Assembly: GCF_932294415.1 (NCBI RefSeq)
Contig: NC_065536.1
Span: 18,597,974 to 18,661,973 of the forward strand
DNA: 64,000 nt
Direction: 5' to 3'
Source: Quercus robur
Lineage: Eukaryota > Streptophyta > Magnoliopsida > Fagales > Fagaceae
Made by a program: the position numbers and the translations under genes. Positions within the stretch are counted from its first letter, which is position 1; each line of letters begins with the position of its first letter. Below are positions 25,771 to 45,050 of this stretch, in pieces. Below the pieces are notes generated by a model. That model worked only from the letters and a program-made list of their open reading frames with translations, did not search any database and was not told where the DNA came from.

Positions 25771-26141
25771 TCAACACCTTTTTACTGCATTAATTCAAAT
25801 GTATGTGAGTCCTCTTTGTCTCCACAATAAGGGTCACGGTACTTTCATTAAAAAAAAAAAGGGTCACAGTACTTTGTTATTTTTGTGAATGATTTTCAAG
25901 ATTAACGTATATTTATTTAATTAAAAATGGTTTTAAAAAATCTCAACTATCTATTGTGACTTTGCCAAAATAAAACTCTGTTTTCTCAAGTTATTAACTC
26001 TTAATTTGACGTGGATTAGAAATTCATATAACAATCCTTTGTTGGTAATAGAGAAAGTTTATAGACAAATTTTTTTTTGAACACAAGTTTATAGACAAAA
26101 TTTTGACATATGGTGATATAATATATTGTAAGTGGTAGGTA

Positions 26142-26180
<39 letters not shown>

Positions 26181-26518
26181 TAACGCTGAGCTTAAATGAA
26201 AATTATTAAATATTTACCCACTCAAATGTTATGAAAATGTAAAATTTTGTGGGAATATTACTCTTGGCCTTTGGCAATAAAGTCTCACTCTTATGAAAAG
26301 TAGTAAATATTTAAATGCTTCTTATAACAGCACCGTTAGTGCGCAAAAGATGACATATATTAGGCAAATAAACTAAAGAGTAGTGGTGTTGTTGGAAAGG
26401 AGTCAAACTTTCTCTCTCCCCAATAGGAGCTGTTTTCTCTTGTCTGAGTTTTCTCTCCCATTCATTCGCTGTCTGGGATTTTCCTAGGGTTTCGACTCTT
26501 TTCTCTCCCATCACTGCC

Positions 26519-27804
26519 ATGGATCAAACAGTGGTGGAGGGTTTACTCAACCTGCATCTCACTAAAGAGGAAGAAAAGGAAATCTCAATAAAATCAAGAT
26601 GTAAGTCAGATTTACTTGAGGAATATTCCCTTAGTCTTTTCGGTCGGCTATTGACCGATAGGAACCAAAATCAGAGGGCATTGAAGAACACGATGAGGTT
26701 AGCGTGGAAGATGGGCTCAGATTTGCAGATTGTGGATGTGGGAAATAACGTCTTGCAATTCAAATTTGGGTCTGAGTATCAACTGAAATGGGTTGAACAA
26801 AATGGGTCGTGGAACTTTGACAACAATTTTCTATTGCTATGCAGATGGAGAAGAGGGCTTTCAGCTACAAATATCAAGTTCACCCATTCCCCTTTTTGGG
26901 TTCAAATATGGGGACTCCCTTTTGAGCTCATGTCGGAGGAGGTGGGCAGAGAGCTTGCCAATAGCATTGGGAGATTTATTGAAATGGATTGACAAGCAAG
27001 GCAGTCCGAACAAGCCAAATTCATGAGAATCAGAGTTGATCTTCAGTTGGACAAACCCTTAAGGAGAGGGGGCAGAGTGGCTAGTGTTGAAGGGAAAAAA
27101 TGTTGGGTTAGTTTCAGGTATGAAAGGCTCCCTGTCTTTTGTTTTCAGTGTGGTAAGTTGGGACACGATGAGAGGCATTGTCTGGAACTTCCAGACCAAC
27201 AAAATCCCAAACAATATGGTGATTGGCTTCAGGCTCAAGGGAATACAAGGCTGGGAATGGAAAGGTCTAAATCAACTAGTAGTGGAGAATAAGATGGTGG
27301 TAGCGAGGGTAGGATTGAAGAAAATACAAACACTACAACTAAATTCTCTGCTGGTTTAGTCTCCAACGGTGGTAAGAATCACTTCGGTGATATAGGTTAC
27401 CGGAAAATTCAAATGAAGGGAGCACGAGACAATATGACGTCAAAGTGGGTGACAGTTTTCAGGGTGCAACACGTGATTTTCTTGTTCAGATGGGATAGAA
27501 TGCTACAGGGAATTCAGAGTCACGTGAGATGGGTTTTTTCCCTTCAATTGGCATCCCACGTGACTTGGGAGAAATTAAAGGCTTTGAAGATGCACTCTCT
27601 CTAGTGGGCCGGCAAGCCCATTCTGAAAAAGAGCAAATGGAAGTGTCTAGTCCAATGAAGTGCAATGTTGGGCTTAATGAAGAAAAAAGAAGCACACCTA
27701 AGCCCACGGGCAAAGAGATAGCAAGGAAAACAAAGGCAGAGGCAAACTGGAAAAGAATTGCTAGGGAAAAAGAGAAGAATAAAAGCCTAAAGTCAGATGC
27801 CTAG
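26519..27804 (+). pseudogene. LINE ORF1 (DUF4283 / CCHC zinc knuckle), broken
   Basis: Nucleic-acid-binding ORF1 protein of plant L1 LINEs, which coats the element RNA. ATG at 26519. The first 157 codons resemble the DUF4283 N-terminal domain (WVQIWGLPFEL region). A TGA at 26990-26992 interrupts the frame. The same frame resumes and carries a zinc knuckle CFQCGKLGHDERHC (about 27138-27180), ending at 27292. The tail continues in another frame (27529-27804, lysine-rich). At least one nonsense change and one frameshift are therefore needed to explain it. Confidence 0.85.
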
Positions 27805-27959
27805 TTTTTAAGTTCTAGTTCAAAGAGGGCGGGGAAGTTAGTTTTTGAAGAAGAAGGGATAGAAGTTTCACAGAAGAAGCAATGTACAGTAACAAATACA
27901 ACTCATAATCAATTTGAGGAAGGATCAGCGGTGGCTGCAAGGCAGCACCACCAGGAGCC

Positions 27960-30900
27960 ATGAATCCCATAAGTTGGAACTGCTGGGGACTTGGGAACCC
28001 CCGGTCAGTACAAGTATTGCACGACATGGTGCGATGATGGAATCCCAAAGTAGTTTTTCTAATAGAGACAAAGGCAAAAATTCGACAAATGGAAAGAATA
28101 AAATGCAGACTTGGTCTAGCTAATGGTCTCATTGTCCCCTGTGTAGGCCGGAAAGGTGGAGTGGCTTTGCTATGGGCTAGGGAGGTAGACTTGGAGATAA
28201 AGAGCTATTCTCAGAATCATGTAGACGTAGTAATCAATGATACAGAAAAAAGTTTCAAGTGGAGACTAACAGGCTTCTATGGCCATCCGGAGACACACCA
28301 AAGATATGAGTCTTGGCACCTCATTGCTTTTCTAAATAATCAATTGTAACTTCCATGGTTATGCCTAGGAGACTTTAATGAGATATTATCTAATACAGAA
28401 AAATCGGGAAAGCTATTCGGTCCCAACAACAAATGGATGGTTTTAGAAAAGTGGTTGATTATTGTGCTTTTAAGAAATTAGGCTACTGTGGTTTTGACTT
28501 CACTTGGAGTAATATGCAAGGGGGGGATAATAGAATATATTTAAGGTTAGATAAGGCCTTTGCCAACTTAGAGTGGTTTGAAAAGTTTGGGGGTGTGCAA
28601 GTACATCATTTGCCTGATTCAACTTCTGATCATAGTGCCTTGCTTGTTTCTACTTCTATAATTCAACGACAAACCTGAGCAAAGCGTTTCCACTTCGAGG
28701 CAATGTGGGTAAAAATGCAGAGTGCAAATCTATAATTGAAAATTCTTGGGGTATGGATATTGATCTTAGCACTCCAGAGGGGGTGATGGCTAATCTCAGT
28801 AGATATGCCACGGAGTTGTCGAAGTGGAGCTCTAATGTGTTTGGGCAGATTCCAAAGAAGATCCAAGCAAAAAGAAATGAGCTGAACTCTCTGACTCTTC
28901 AAGATAAGGATGGAGCTTTAAGTACCAAAATCAACAGTTTAAGAAGAGAAATTAATGACCTTCTTGATGATGAGGAGATTTATTGGGGTCAAAGGGCCAA
29001 GGCACACTGGCTTAAGGAAGACAATAAGAACACAAAGTATTTTCACACCTAAGCCTCTAAGTGGCGTAAGCAAAACACTATAATGGGGATTTGGGATAGT
29101 CATGGCAAATGGTGTAATGAAAGAGATAGTATAGCTCAAGTTGCCATTGATTACTTTGAGAATATGTATAAAACGGCCTCCCCAACATTGATACATGAGA
29201 TAACTGCTGCTATTCCCACAAAGGTGACTGAAGAGATGAACGAAAGCCTAAACAAGAATTTCACAAGAGAGTAGGTAACCACTGCCCTCAAGCAGATTCA
29301 CCCAACAAAAGCACTCGGCCTTAATGGTATGTCTGCCATTTTTTATCATAAGTATTGGAATATTATGGGATGTAGCATTACTAATATGGTTTTAAATGTC
29401 CTAAATGGTAATATGTTTGTGGCTAGTCTTAACAGAACCAACATTGCTCTCATCCCAAAGATTAATAATCCCAAAAAGATGGTTGATTTTCGGCCTATAA
29501 GCCTCTGCAATGTAGTGTATAAGCTCATATCAAAAACCATTGCTAATAAATTTAAGGCTCTTCTTTCTCATATTATTTTAGAAAACCAAAGTGTTTTCAC
29601 TTCTGACAGGCTAATAACTAACAATGTTCTTGTGGCGTTTGAGTTAATGCACTTTCTAAATCACAAAAATGCAAGTAAGGAGGGCTATATGGCGGTCAAG
29701 CTTGATATGAGTAAGGCGTTTGACAGAGTCAAGTGGTGCTTTATTAAGGCAGTTATGGAGAAACTGGGTTTCAATTCTAAGTGGGTAAATCTTGTTATGA
29801 GATGCATCACCTCTGTGTCATATTCTATTTTAATAAATGGTGTTACTTGTGGGAATATTACCCCTACCCAAGGCCTTCAGCAAGGGGATCCTCTCTCCCC
29901 AACTCTCTTTCTCATTTGTACTAAAGGGCTTTCTGCTCTTATTCATGAAGTACCCCGTAACCAGCATTGGACCGGCATTTCTATTAGTAGGGGCTGCCCA
30001 AGAGTCACCCACCTTTTATTTGCGGATGATAGCATTCTCTTCTGTAAAGCTAGTGTTGAGGAATGTCGGGTTTTGAAGCACATCCTTCAAAAATATGAGG
30101 AAGCCTTGGATCAGAAAATTAACATGGAGAAATCCTTAATATTCTTTAGTCCCAACACATATCAAGAAGTCAAGGATGACATTTTTGCTACCCTAGGCCC
30201 TATGTAAGACTTTAGACACACGAGATACTTGGGCCTCCCATCCTTCATTGGAGGATCGAAGAAGCAAGTGTTTTCTATTCTTAAGGAGAGGATTGGGCAA
30301 AAGCTAGCTGGCTAGAAGGGTAAACTTCTCTCTATGGGGGGGAAAGAAATCCTCATAAAAGCGATAGCACAAGCAATCCCACGTACACTATGGGGTGCTT
30401 CCTTCTTCCCCAAAGTCTTTGCGAAGAAATAGAAAGCATTATGAGAAATTTCTGGTGGGGCCAAAAGCAGCAAGAAACTAAAATGAGTTGGGTAAGCTGG
30501 AAAACAATGTGTAAGTAGAAAGCAAACGGAGGAATGGGATTCAGGAATCTTCAAGCTTTTTACAAAGCAATGCTTGCTAAGCAGTCATGGAGAATTCTAC
30601 AAAACCCAAACTCTCTTGTGGCAAGGGTTCTCAAATCTAGATACTTCCCTACCGGAGATATCCTAAATGCTAAGCTTAGTAATTCCCCATCATACTCTTG
30701 GAGAAGCATCCATAGCAGCCTGGATATTATTAGAATGGGTACTCATTGGAGAGCGGGCAACGAGAAACTAATCCACATTTGGGATGACAAATGGCTACCA
30801 ACCCCTTCCACCTACAAGGTCATTTAGCCTCCAAATGACATTCCCCAATTCCCAATGGTCTCATTTCTCATTAACCCAATAACAAGGTGGTGGAATATGG

Positions 30901-32041
30901 ATTTGATAAGAGCATCCTTCATTTCCTTTGAAGCTGACACAATCTTGAAGATTCCTTTAAGTCACACCCTTCCAGAAGACAAAATAATCTGGATTGGAAA
31001 TAGACGCGGAGAATTCTTAGTTAAAAGTGCCTACCATATAGGCCACAATATGATTGAGTCAAATGATCGAGGTGAAAGTTCAAGTGGGGACTCGTGCAAA
31101 CCTTTGTGGAAAAGGCTTTGGCATCTCAACCTACCAGCAAAAATCAAGGTTTTGGCTTGGAGAGCATGTGTCAATGGTCTCCCTACTTTGGAAGCAGAGG
31201 GATTTCTCAGAATAAGGTATACCTTGTATGTGGTTATGAAGCTGAAAATATAAATCACGCTCTTATTAGTTGTGATTTTTCATCCTTAGTTTGGAACCTT
31301 TGGCTTGAAAATTCTCTTCGAATGCAAGGCTTTGGAAAGTCCTTCCTAGACTTTACATTAATTATCCTCTCTCACTTAACACCTCAAGACTTGGAGCTCT
31401 TCTTTGCCATGACTTGGGGCTTATGGTCCAATAGAAACGGAATTGTGCACAAGGATGATAGCCTTTCCCCACTTCAAGTATGGCATATGGCAAAAAATGT
31501 TGTGGATGATTATGTTTGCTCTGCCAGTTGGGATTTCGACCTAACAAGACCTGTCCCCTCTAAATGGGTTCCGCCACCCCTTGGAATTCACAAAGTGAAT
31601 GTTGATAGTGCATCTTCAGAACAAGATAATTTTTCCAGTGTGGGAGTTGCCATTAGAGACAACAATGGTCAAGTTGTGGTTGCTCTTCGCTTGCCACTCC
31701 AGTCTTATTATTCTACTAAGCTTACAAAAGTCTTTGCATTAGAGCAAGGTGTCCTTGCTCGAGAACTTCAGTTGCCTCGGGTTATCTTTGAATCAGACTC
31801 TTTAGCTGTCATTCAAGCAATCAATGATAAGGCTATGGGAAGCACCTTTGGGCACCTTATTCCGGGAATTTTTCAGGTTTGTGATTCTTTCGAGTCTTGC
31901 CATTTCAAGCACCTAAGCAAAAACCACAACACAGTGGCTCACGAGCTCGCTTAATATGCCCGAAGAACTGGAAGCCATCAAATTTGGAAAGGCGTTGCTC
32001 CTTCCTTTGTTTTGCCGTTTTTGCATTCTAATTTGGTGTAA
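27960..32041 (+). pseudogene. LINE ORF2 (endonuclease - reverse transcriptase - RNase H), broken
   Basis: Polyprotein for target-primed reverse transcription. It starts MNPISWNCWG at 27960. The endonuclease-exonuclease-phosphatase domain covers about 27960-28676 (motifs GDFNEIL and TSDHSAL). Reverse transcriptase covers about 29280-30240 (KLDMSKAFDRVKW, QGDPLSP, FADDS, then YLGLPSFIG). A zf-RVT region (WKRLWHLNLPAKIKVLAWR) lies near 31106-31165. A C-terminal RNase H domain spans about 31560-31990 (NVDSA, FESDSLAVIQAI). Stops occur at several points (for example after about 28030, 28346, 28676, 29050, 29271 and 30205), with frame changes among the three plus frames. Non-functional. Confidence 0.9.
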
Positions 32042-32146
32042 TTAGCTTGTCCTCTGTCCTGCTTAGCAGGTTTCTTTGTATGACTGTTATTTGTTTAATG
32101 AAGTTTTATTCCCTTTCAAAAAACAAAAAGAGTAGTGGTGTTGTTA

Positions 32147-33715
<1,569 letters not shown>

Positions 33716-33718
33716 TTA

Positions 33719-34692
33719 GGGTACGTTTGGTACATTGTAATGATTATTACATGGAAATAGGAATAAGTATTACAATGAATACATTAAGTTAGAATGTAAT
33801 TAGTATTAATATTCATTAGTTTTGTGACCATTTAGGAATAGAGTCTAGAATATGCATTCACAATTTAGTAAAGTATAAAAAAAATGTGTACTTAAATCAT
33901 TTTTAAGTCAAATTTCCTAAAATACACTTATTTTAGGGTGTTCAAAATATAGCTAATAATTAACAACAAGGAAAATTTATTTTATTTCCTTTTGAAGATG
34001 TGGCAACTAATGGTTTTTTAGGAAAATTTTTTAAAAAGTTAGTACATAAGGTGAAAGAATAGATATTTAGTACTTTTGATAAGGAATAGTTATTCCTCAT
34101 TTTGAAGAATAGTTATTCATAAAGAATAATTATTCATTGTAATAAAAGCATAACCAAACAACCGAATAGTTATGTTATAGGAATATTTATTACATTACAG
34201 TGTCTATTACTAGGACATGAATGGAGATTACGACATGAATTGTAATCTTTATTACTAGGAATAAAATGTGTTGTAATGTAATAACTAAACATATTCATAA
34301 GTTTGGTTGTGAGTTATAACATTAGAATAAAACTTAAAATTTATTTTAGGAAAAATCTTACTCATACAATTATATCTCCTTAAAAATTATTATTTTTTAA
34401 ATTTAAGAGAGATATATGTTATTTTTTTATGATTTTTTATTTTTATAATTGTTATATGTATATAGAAAGTTTGTTTATTTGGAAATATATTAAGTTTTGA
34501 AATTATTGCACTTACTAAGAAATAACTAATATAACCATTTTAAAGAGGAATAATTATTCCTTATTTTGAAAAATAGTTACTAATAAGGAATGACTTTTCT
34601 TGGTAATAAAAATATAACCAAATTAAAGAATAGCTAAACTATATGAATATCTATTATATTATAGTGTCTATTACAGTATACCAAACATGCCT
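33719..34692. mobile_element. MITE-like element, about 975 bp
   Basis: Inverted ends: left GGGTACGTTTGGTACATTGTAAT, right (reverse-complemented) AGGCATGTTTGGTATACTGTAAT. The interior is AT-rich and repeats GAATAGTTATTC and ATTATTCCT-type motifs. It starts immediately after the TTA duplication of the preceding element. Target duplication not resolved; no coding sequence. Confidence 0.55.
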
Positions 34693-35357
34693 TTGGAAAT
34701 TAATCTATAACACAAAAGGAATCTTGGTTTAAAAGCAATAAAACATCAATAGTAGGAAAATAGAAAAGACCCAAATCTCCCAATTATTTTGTTCCTCTCC
34801 TTGTTAAAGCACTTGATGAGCAACTAGAATACCATTCAATGTTAAAGAAATCATGTTAATCAAATATACAAAGTTAAAGACAAATACTTTTGATTGACAT
34901 GCATACCTTCTTCTTATTTTTTATTTTTTATATAGATACCTATACTCTCAATCTCCCCTACTCATCCGCTATAGCCTTAACAGTATAATAGAAATGAATG
35001 TTTGAATCAGTTTCATGTGACTAGTACCAAAAATTGATTTAGTAGCCTCATATATTAAAATTTGTACTATTATCTCTAACAATACCCATTCTTAGGGTAA
35101 TTATTTTTAAATTTTTAATCATGCATTAATAAATGAGTGCGGACTTTACATTCACTATGAGTGGTCTAGAAGATCTCAAATTATTTTATTTATTTATTTA
35201 TTTTTTTTGGGTTTGAAAAATTGGATAAGTAAAAGTCAATTTGCAAGTACCAAGCCATTTATGTATCTCAACAAACCTCAACTTCCCTCTTTAATTCCCA
35301 CCACCCCACAATTCATTCCCTGTCTCTGTCTCCACCAATCCCCATTCCCCATCTCTC
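34693..35357. other. Upstream region of the BAHD gene
   Basis: No gene. AT-rich, turning C-rich/CT-rich toward the BAHD promoter from about 35280. Confidence 0.6.
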
Positions 35358-35363
35358 TATATA
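35358..35363 (+). promoter_or_regulatory. TATA box of BAHD gene (predicted)
   Basis: TATATA in a CT-rich context about 100 bp upstream of the ATG. This is a normal position for a plant Pol II TATA box with a 5' UTR of about 65-70 nt. Confidence 0.55.
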
Positions 35364-35458
35364 CACACAAACAACCAACATACAAACATATATGTAGTAC
35401 CATATAGCTGAAATCACACATAGCATAAACTATTATACTCTCTCCTCTATTGGCAAAT

Positions 35459-38400
35459 ATGTCAAGCAAAAAGAGCAGAGTGAGTGTCCACTCAAAACTA
35501 ACAGTGGTACCCAGCAAACCATCCGGGTCGGTCAAGACCAACCCGTTATCCTCGCTGGATCATGCCATGGGGCTCCATTCTCTCCACATGGTCTTTTACT
35601 ACAAGAAAAACCCATTTGGGTCCTTTGAGTTGGACCCGTTAAGGGAGTCCCTATCGGGTGTTATTTCCCTGTACCCGAATGTTACGGGTCGGTTGACTCG
35701 ATTGGAGAATGGTAACTGGGCAGTGAAGTGCCATGATGCTGGAGTTCGGGTCATACGGGCCGAAGTGAGTGCCACACTTGATGAATGGCTCAGATCTGCT
35801 GATGGGTCTGAGGAGAGAGATCTGACGGTGTGGGAGGACATGCCCCAGGAGCCCAAGACATGGTCACCCTTTCGAGTCCAGGTTATTATTTTTATATATA
35901 CACACTTTATTTTTCCCTAAAGAGAAAAAAAAAATCAAAATTTAAAATTTTAAGGAGTTCTCTTATATAGTTTAGTATTTACATCTTGTTAAAAGTATTT
36001 TCTTTGCCAAAAAGAGAAGAAGATAGAAAGTCTTTTAATATATATGAGAAAGGATTAAATATATAACAAATATACTACCTTTTTTTTTTTTTTTTTGTTT
36101 ACTTGTAATAAAATATCACCTAATACTCACGAATTGATTTTTAATTTTCCAAATTGCTTGATGTAATATCAAATATGTATGTGTGAATCATTTATACGTT
36201 TTGTTCTTTGAAGTTAAATTCTAGGGTCGAATAAGATAATATGTTTGACATTAGAGATTAAATCTAATGGTAGGTTTCCCCGTGTCATATGTTAACTCAT
36301 TTTATTTTTTTCCTTCAAAAATGTTATTTTCTCTTGTAATTTTAGAGCAATAATAAAATATCACATAAAAATATATTTTGAAAAAAAAAATCTCACATAA
36401 AAAATTTATAAAATATTTTTATAGATATTTTTTAAGTGAGAAAAATAATTTTATAATGACAAATTTTTAACATAATTGGATGAAAGGACTGAACTAAATA
36501 AATTTAAGACTTAGAGAATTTAACAAAAGTAAAATTAGAGGACTTAAATCACCCTTAAAATGTGTAATTTGCATTTTAACCTTTATGTTTTTGACATATG
36601 ACACGATATTAAAATTAAGAATTGCATTAATCACAAAGGGTTGACATATTGATTTCTAGGTACTCATGAGATTCTTAAGATTTTAGGTTGAAATCTCTAA
36701 CCAGCCTCTTAATGTTTGTGTGTATGGGGCAGAGAGGGAACTTACTTACATCTAGGAAATATTCAGACTCTTAAAAAGCTATAAACAACCTTGCCATGGG
36801 AATACTCCTATAATTGCTTTGTGTTTATGGGATGGTGGACGGGAACTTACATGCATTTGAGAAATGGTCAAACTCTCAAAAACCTATAAACAACCTTGTT
36901 GAGAGTTGAGAGGGGAAAAAATAAACTACATTCTCTAAAATATAAATTAAAAATTAGGTCATGTTAATGGATGCCTTAAGGGCAAATGTTAATAAACCAC
37001 GTTAGGAAAATTTTGATACAACTTTTATGAGAAATATAAAAAGTTGTTAACAAAATTAATTGTTTTATATATTTCTAAAAATAGTTCTTAAACCAATATT
37101 TTTAGGACACTCGTTAATATTTTTATTAAATGTATGATAACTTGAAATCCTGTGATTCAAAATTATTAAAGCAAAATTTTGGTACATAATTAGTAGTATT
37201 AATAATTTCTAAGTACTATTGGGTAGTAGTAGTAGTAACAATCAAAGTGGGTGTAATAAATATGTGAAACTTATTAATGCTTTGGCACCTGTTTTTAATG
37301 CTACTACATCTACATGCAATGGTCCTACAACTACGAGAAAGATGGGACTTTGATTAAGTGGCTCAAGCCACTTTCGGTTGTCCTACCATCATCTAGGGTA
37401 GGTTGTCTATTTCCATTATTATTATTGCCACAGTGTAGTCAAGGTATTTATTTCCATCTTCCTCTCTCTCTCACGGTATTTTTGTTTTTGAAGCTAAAAA
37501 TGTGGATTGGCCAACACATTCTTTATGGGCCACTTTGGCATGATTTGCATGGTCCATTATTCACATTTTTAAAATAATTTTTTATATTTTTCATGAAAGT
37601 GGTTTTAAAACTTTTCTAAAATGATTCATTAATAAATACCTTAAGAGCCCTTATTAACAAAATCATTTTTTATGATAAAAAAATGAATTTTTATTAACGA
37701 ATATCTTAAGAGTCGTGGTTAGGATGTATTTAATGCTTTATTAAGAATATTTTTAATATTTTTCTATTTTTTTTAAAAATAAAGTTAAATTATACGTATG
37801 TATCCAAAAAAGCACACAGAACTCGTGCATGTAAACCAATGAATTATTAACTTTATTTTTTAAAAAGTGTGCATTACAACTTATAAATGAATATTTATTA
37901 ATTTTTAACTTATATTCTTAGGACACTTAGTAACAGGTCCCACATTCATACATCAATATAGTTTGAATGTATCCTCCAATTTTGGCCTAGAATTTGTCGA
38001 ACAACAATTTTTTGTATGGATTAAGAATTCACTAACATTGTCAGCTCTCTTTTACGAGGAAAAACCAAGATTTGAATCCTCCTCTTTATTACTATCAAAT
38101 TATCTGAAATAAATAAATGTGTACTGAAGCATGGTGGCTAACTGGCCTCTGTATTAATTTTTGCAGATAAATGACTTTGAAGGGGGTGGTGTAGCTATTG
38201 GACTAAGTTGCTCACACATGCTTGCAGACCTAACCAGTGCAACCTTGCTCTTCAAATCATGGACAGAGGTTAGCCGAAGAGAACCAATTGAGCACCCACC
38301 TTTCTTCAATTCATTAGCACTCCATGGCCAACTAGTTCCAAACAAACATACACAATTAGGCAAGTACTATGCTACCAAATCTGAAGAACAGTTTCAGGCC

Positions 38401-39126
38401 TCAGTCAAAATGGCCACAGCCACCTTCAAATTTTCCAATTCAGTGATCAAACAATGCCTCTATGAAGTCAATCAAAATTGTCCTAATGCAACTCCTTTTG
38501 AGTTGCTAGCAGGACTCTTTTGGTCACGTATCACACGTTTGAAAGGTCCTAAAAGTTACAATACACATTCCCTCTCAATTTGTATAGACTCTAGGAGGCT
38601 GTTGCAAGATCCACTCCCAATTGGGTATTTTGGCAATGCATTGCATTTTTCACAACTATCATTGAAGGGAGAAGAGATAGGCCACTGTGAGTTAGGACAT
38701 GTTGTGGAGTTGGTGCACAACCGTGTGTTGGGCATCAAGGAGGAAGAGTTTTGGTCAGTTATGAATTGGTTTGAAGCACAGAAGGGAGAGGGAGGGAAAT
38801 TTGCACCACCCTTTAAAATGTATGGCCCTGAACTAACATGTATTAGCTTGGAACACATGCTTGTACCTAGCAAGGTGGCCGGAATCATCAATATGACATC
38901 AATGATTTACGCGGCAACATTTGACAAGGATGAAAAGCCGGTTCATGTGTCGTGTCATGTAGGAAATGTGGAGGGAGAAGGTTTGATTGTGGTAATGCCT
39001 TCAATGGAAGAAGGGCTTGCAAGGACAGTGTTGGTGACTTTGCCTGAGAAGGAATTGGCTGAGCTATGTGAGGACCAAGCTATCCTGCGCCTAGAACCAA
39101 CAATGCTCCTTAGTGGGAAAAGATAG
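35459..39126 (+). CDS. BAHD acyltransferase-fold protein, ECERIFERUM 2/26-like
   Basis: Two exons, 35459-35881 and 38167-39126, with a GT-AG intron of 2,285 bp after codon 141, giving 460 aa. The first ATG in frame is at 35459 (MSSKKSRVS). HMLAD at residues 158-162 is the BAHD HxxxD motif. The other BAHD hallmark, DFGWG, is absent; its place is taken by sequence around FDKDEKPVHVSCHVGNVEGEG. Segments such as CYPNVTGRL-like (SLYPNVTGRL), CHDAGVRV and LEPTMLL resemble CER2/CER26-type proteins. By family, these help the CER6 condensing enzyme elongate very-long-chain fatty acids for cuticular wax at the ER, apparently without acyl transfer. The family placement is from memory of motifs; another BAHD clade is possible. 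A broken copy lies at 53864-54069. Confidence 0.9.
35882..38166 (+). other. Intron of the BAHD gene
   Basis: 2.3-kb AT-rich intron. The phrase GGGAACTTAC(T/A)TGCAT near 36737 and 36841 lies in an imperfect direct repeat of about 100 bp (about 36700-36800 and 36815-36905). No coding sequence or clear transposon ends seen. Confidence 0.6.
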
Positions 39127-39501
39127 TCCATGTTTCTTTGTATGGTTCAACATTCAATAATGGAGTCCAAGGATATGTTAATTTGCCTATGTTTCGGCCA
39201 AAAATTATGATAATAAAACAAAGGCCTTATATCACTAGATTAATTATTAAAAAAATAGTGAAGAACAAATTCCAAAAAATATATAATAATAAAAAAGTGA
39301 GAAACAAACTGCCAACATATTTACTAGAGCATGACAGAGAGCAACCACATTGGTGCCATTCTAAAAAAGATTACATAATAATGCTACTAATTTTGCAGTG
39401 TGAATGAAATAGCTAGTTATTAGTATATCTCTGGCCATTCATCTCACAAAAAACATAGCATTATTCAATTGAAATGGATATCATCCATGTGTAATGGAGA
39501 A
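39127..39501. other. Spacer between convergent BAHD and AKR-1 stops
   Basis: 375 bp shared by the 3' ends of two convergent genes. AT-rich, no separate feature. The part from 39335 on is kept in unit 2. Confidence 0.6.
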
Positions 39502-44937
<5,436 letters not shown>

Positions 44938-45030
44938 CTTTCAAATTGCGTGTTTTTCTGTTCAAGATTTTCAATGTGTGAATCTGTTTCTAGGATGATT
45001 TCCCTTTCCATTTCTCGTTACAGTCTTAAG

Positions 45031-45050
45031 ATATATAATTATATATATAG
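45031..45050 (-). promoter_or_regulatory. TATA region of AKR copy 1 (predicted)
   Basis: CTATATATATAAT-type sequence on the minus strand about 95-110 bp upstream of the ATG. The equivalent site in copy 2 (60701-60712) is conserved within an otherwise matching 5' flank, which supports it as the core promoter. Confidence 0.5.

Larger units (their letters stand above)
26394..32126 (+). mobile_element. L1-type LINE, near full length, inactive
   Basis: Non-LTR retrotransposon of about 5.7 kb with a short 5' UTR, ORF1, ORF2 and a short 3' UTR ending in an A-rich tail (about 32118-32129). An exact 19-bp target duplication beginning AAAGAGTAGTGG flanks it (26375-26393 and 32127-32145). The 5' end looks complete because ORF1 has its own start 125 bp inside. 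Both ORFs have stops and frameshifts, so it cannot move by itself. The exact duplication suggests a fairly recent insertion relative to its neighbours. Confidence 0.9.

Noticed and set aside
26394..32126. A functional reverse transcriptase gene
   Set aside because: Domain order and target duplication show a LINE; stops and frameshifts in both ORFs make it inactive.
35450..35458. Earlier BAHD start giving MAN before MSSKK
   Set aside because: It uses TTG; the first ATG in frame is 35459.
38161..39126. BAHD exon 2 as a separate intronless gene
   Set aside because: The TTG-CAG before it is the intron acceptor; joining to exon 1 keeps frame and gives the family length.
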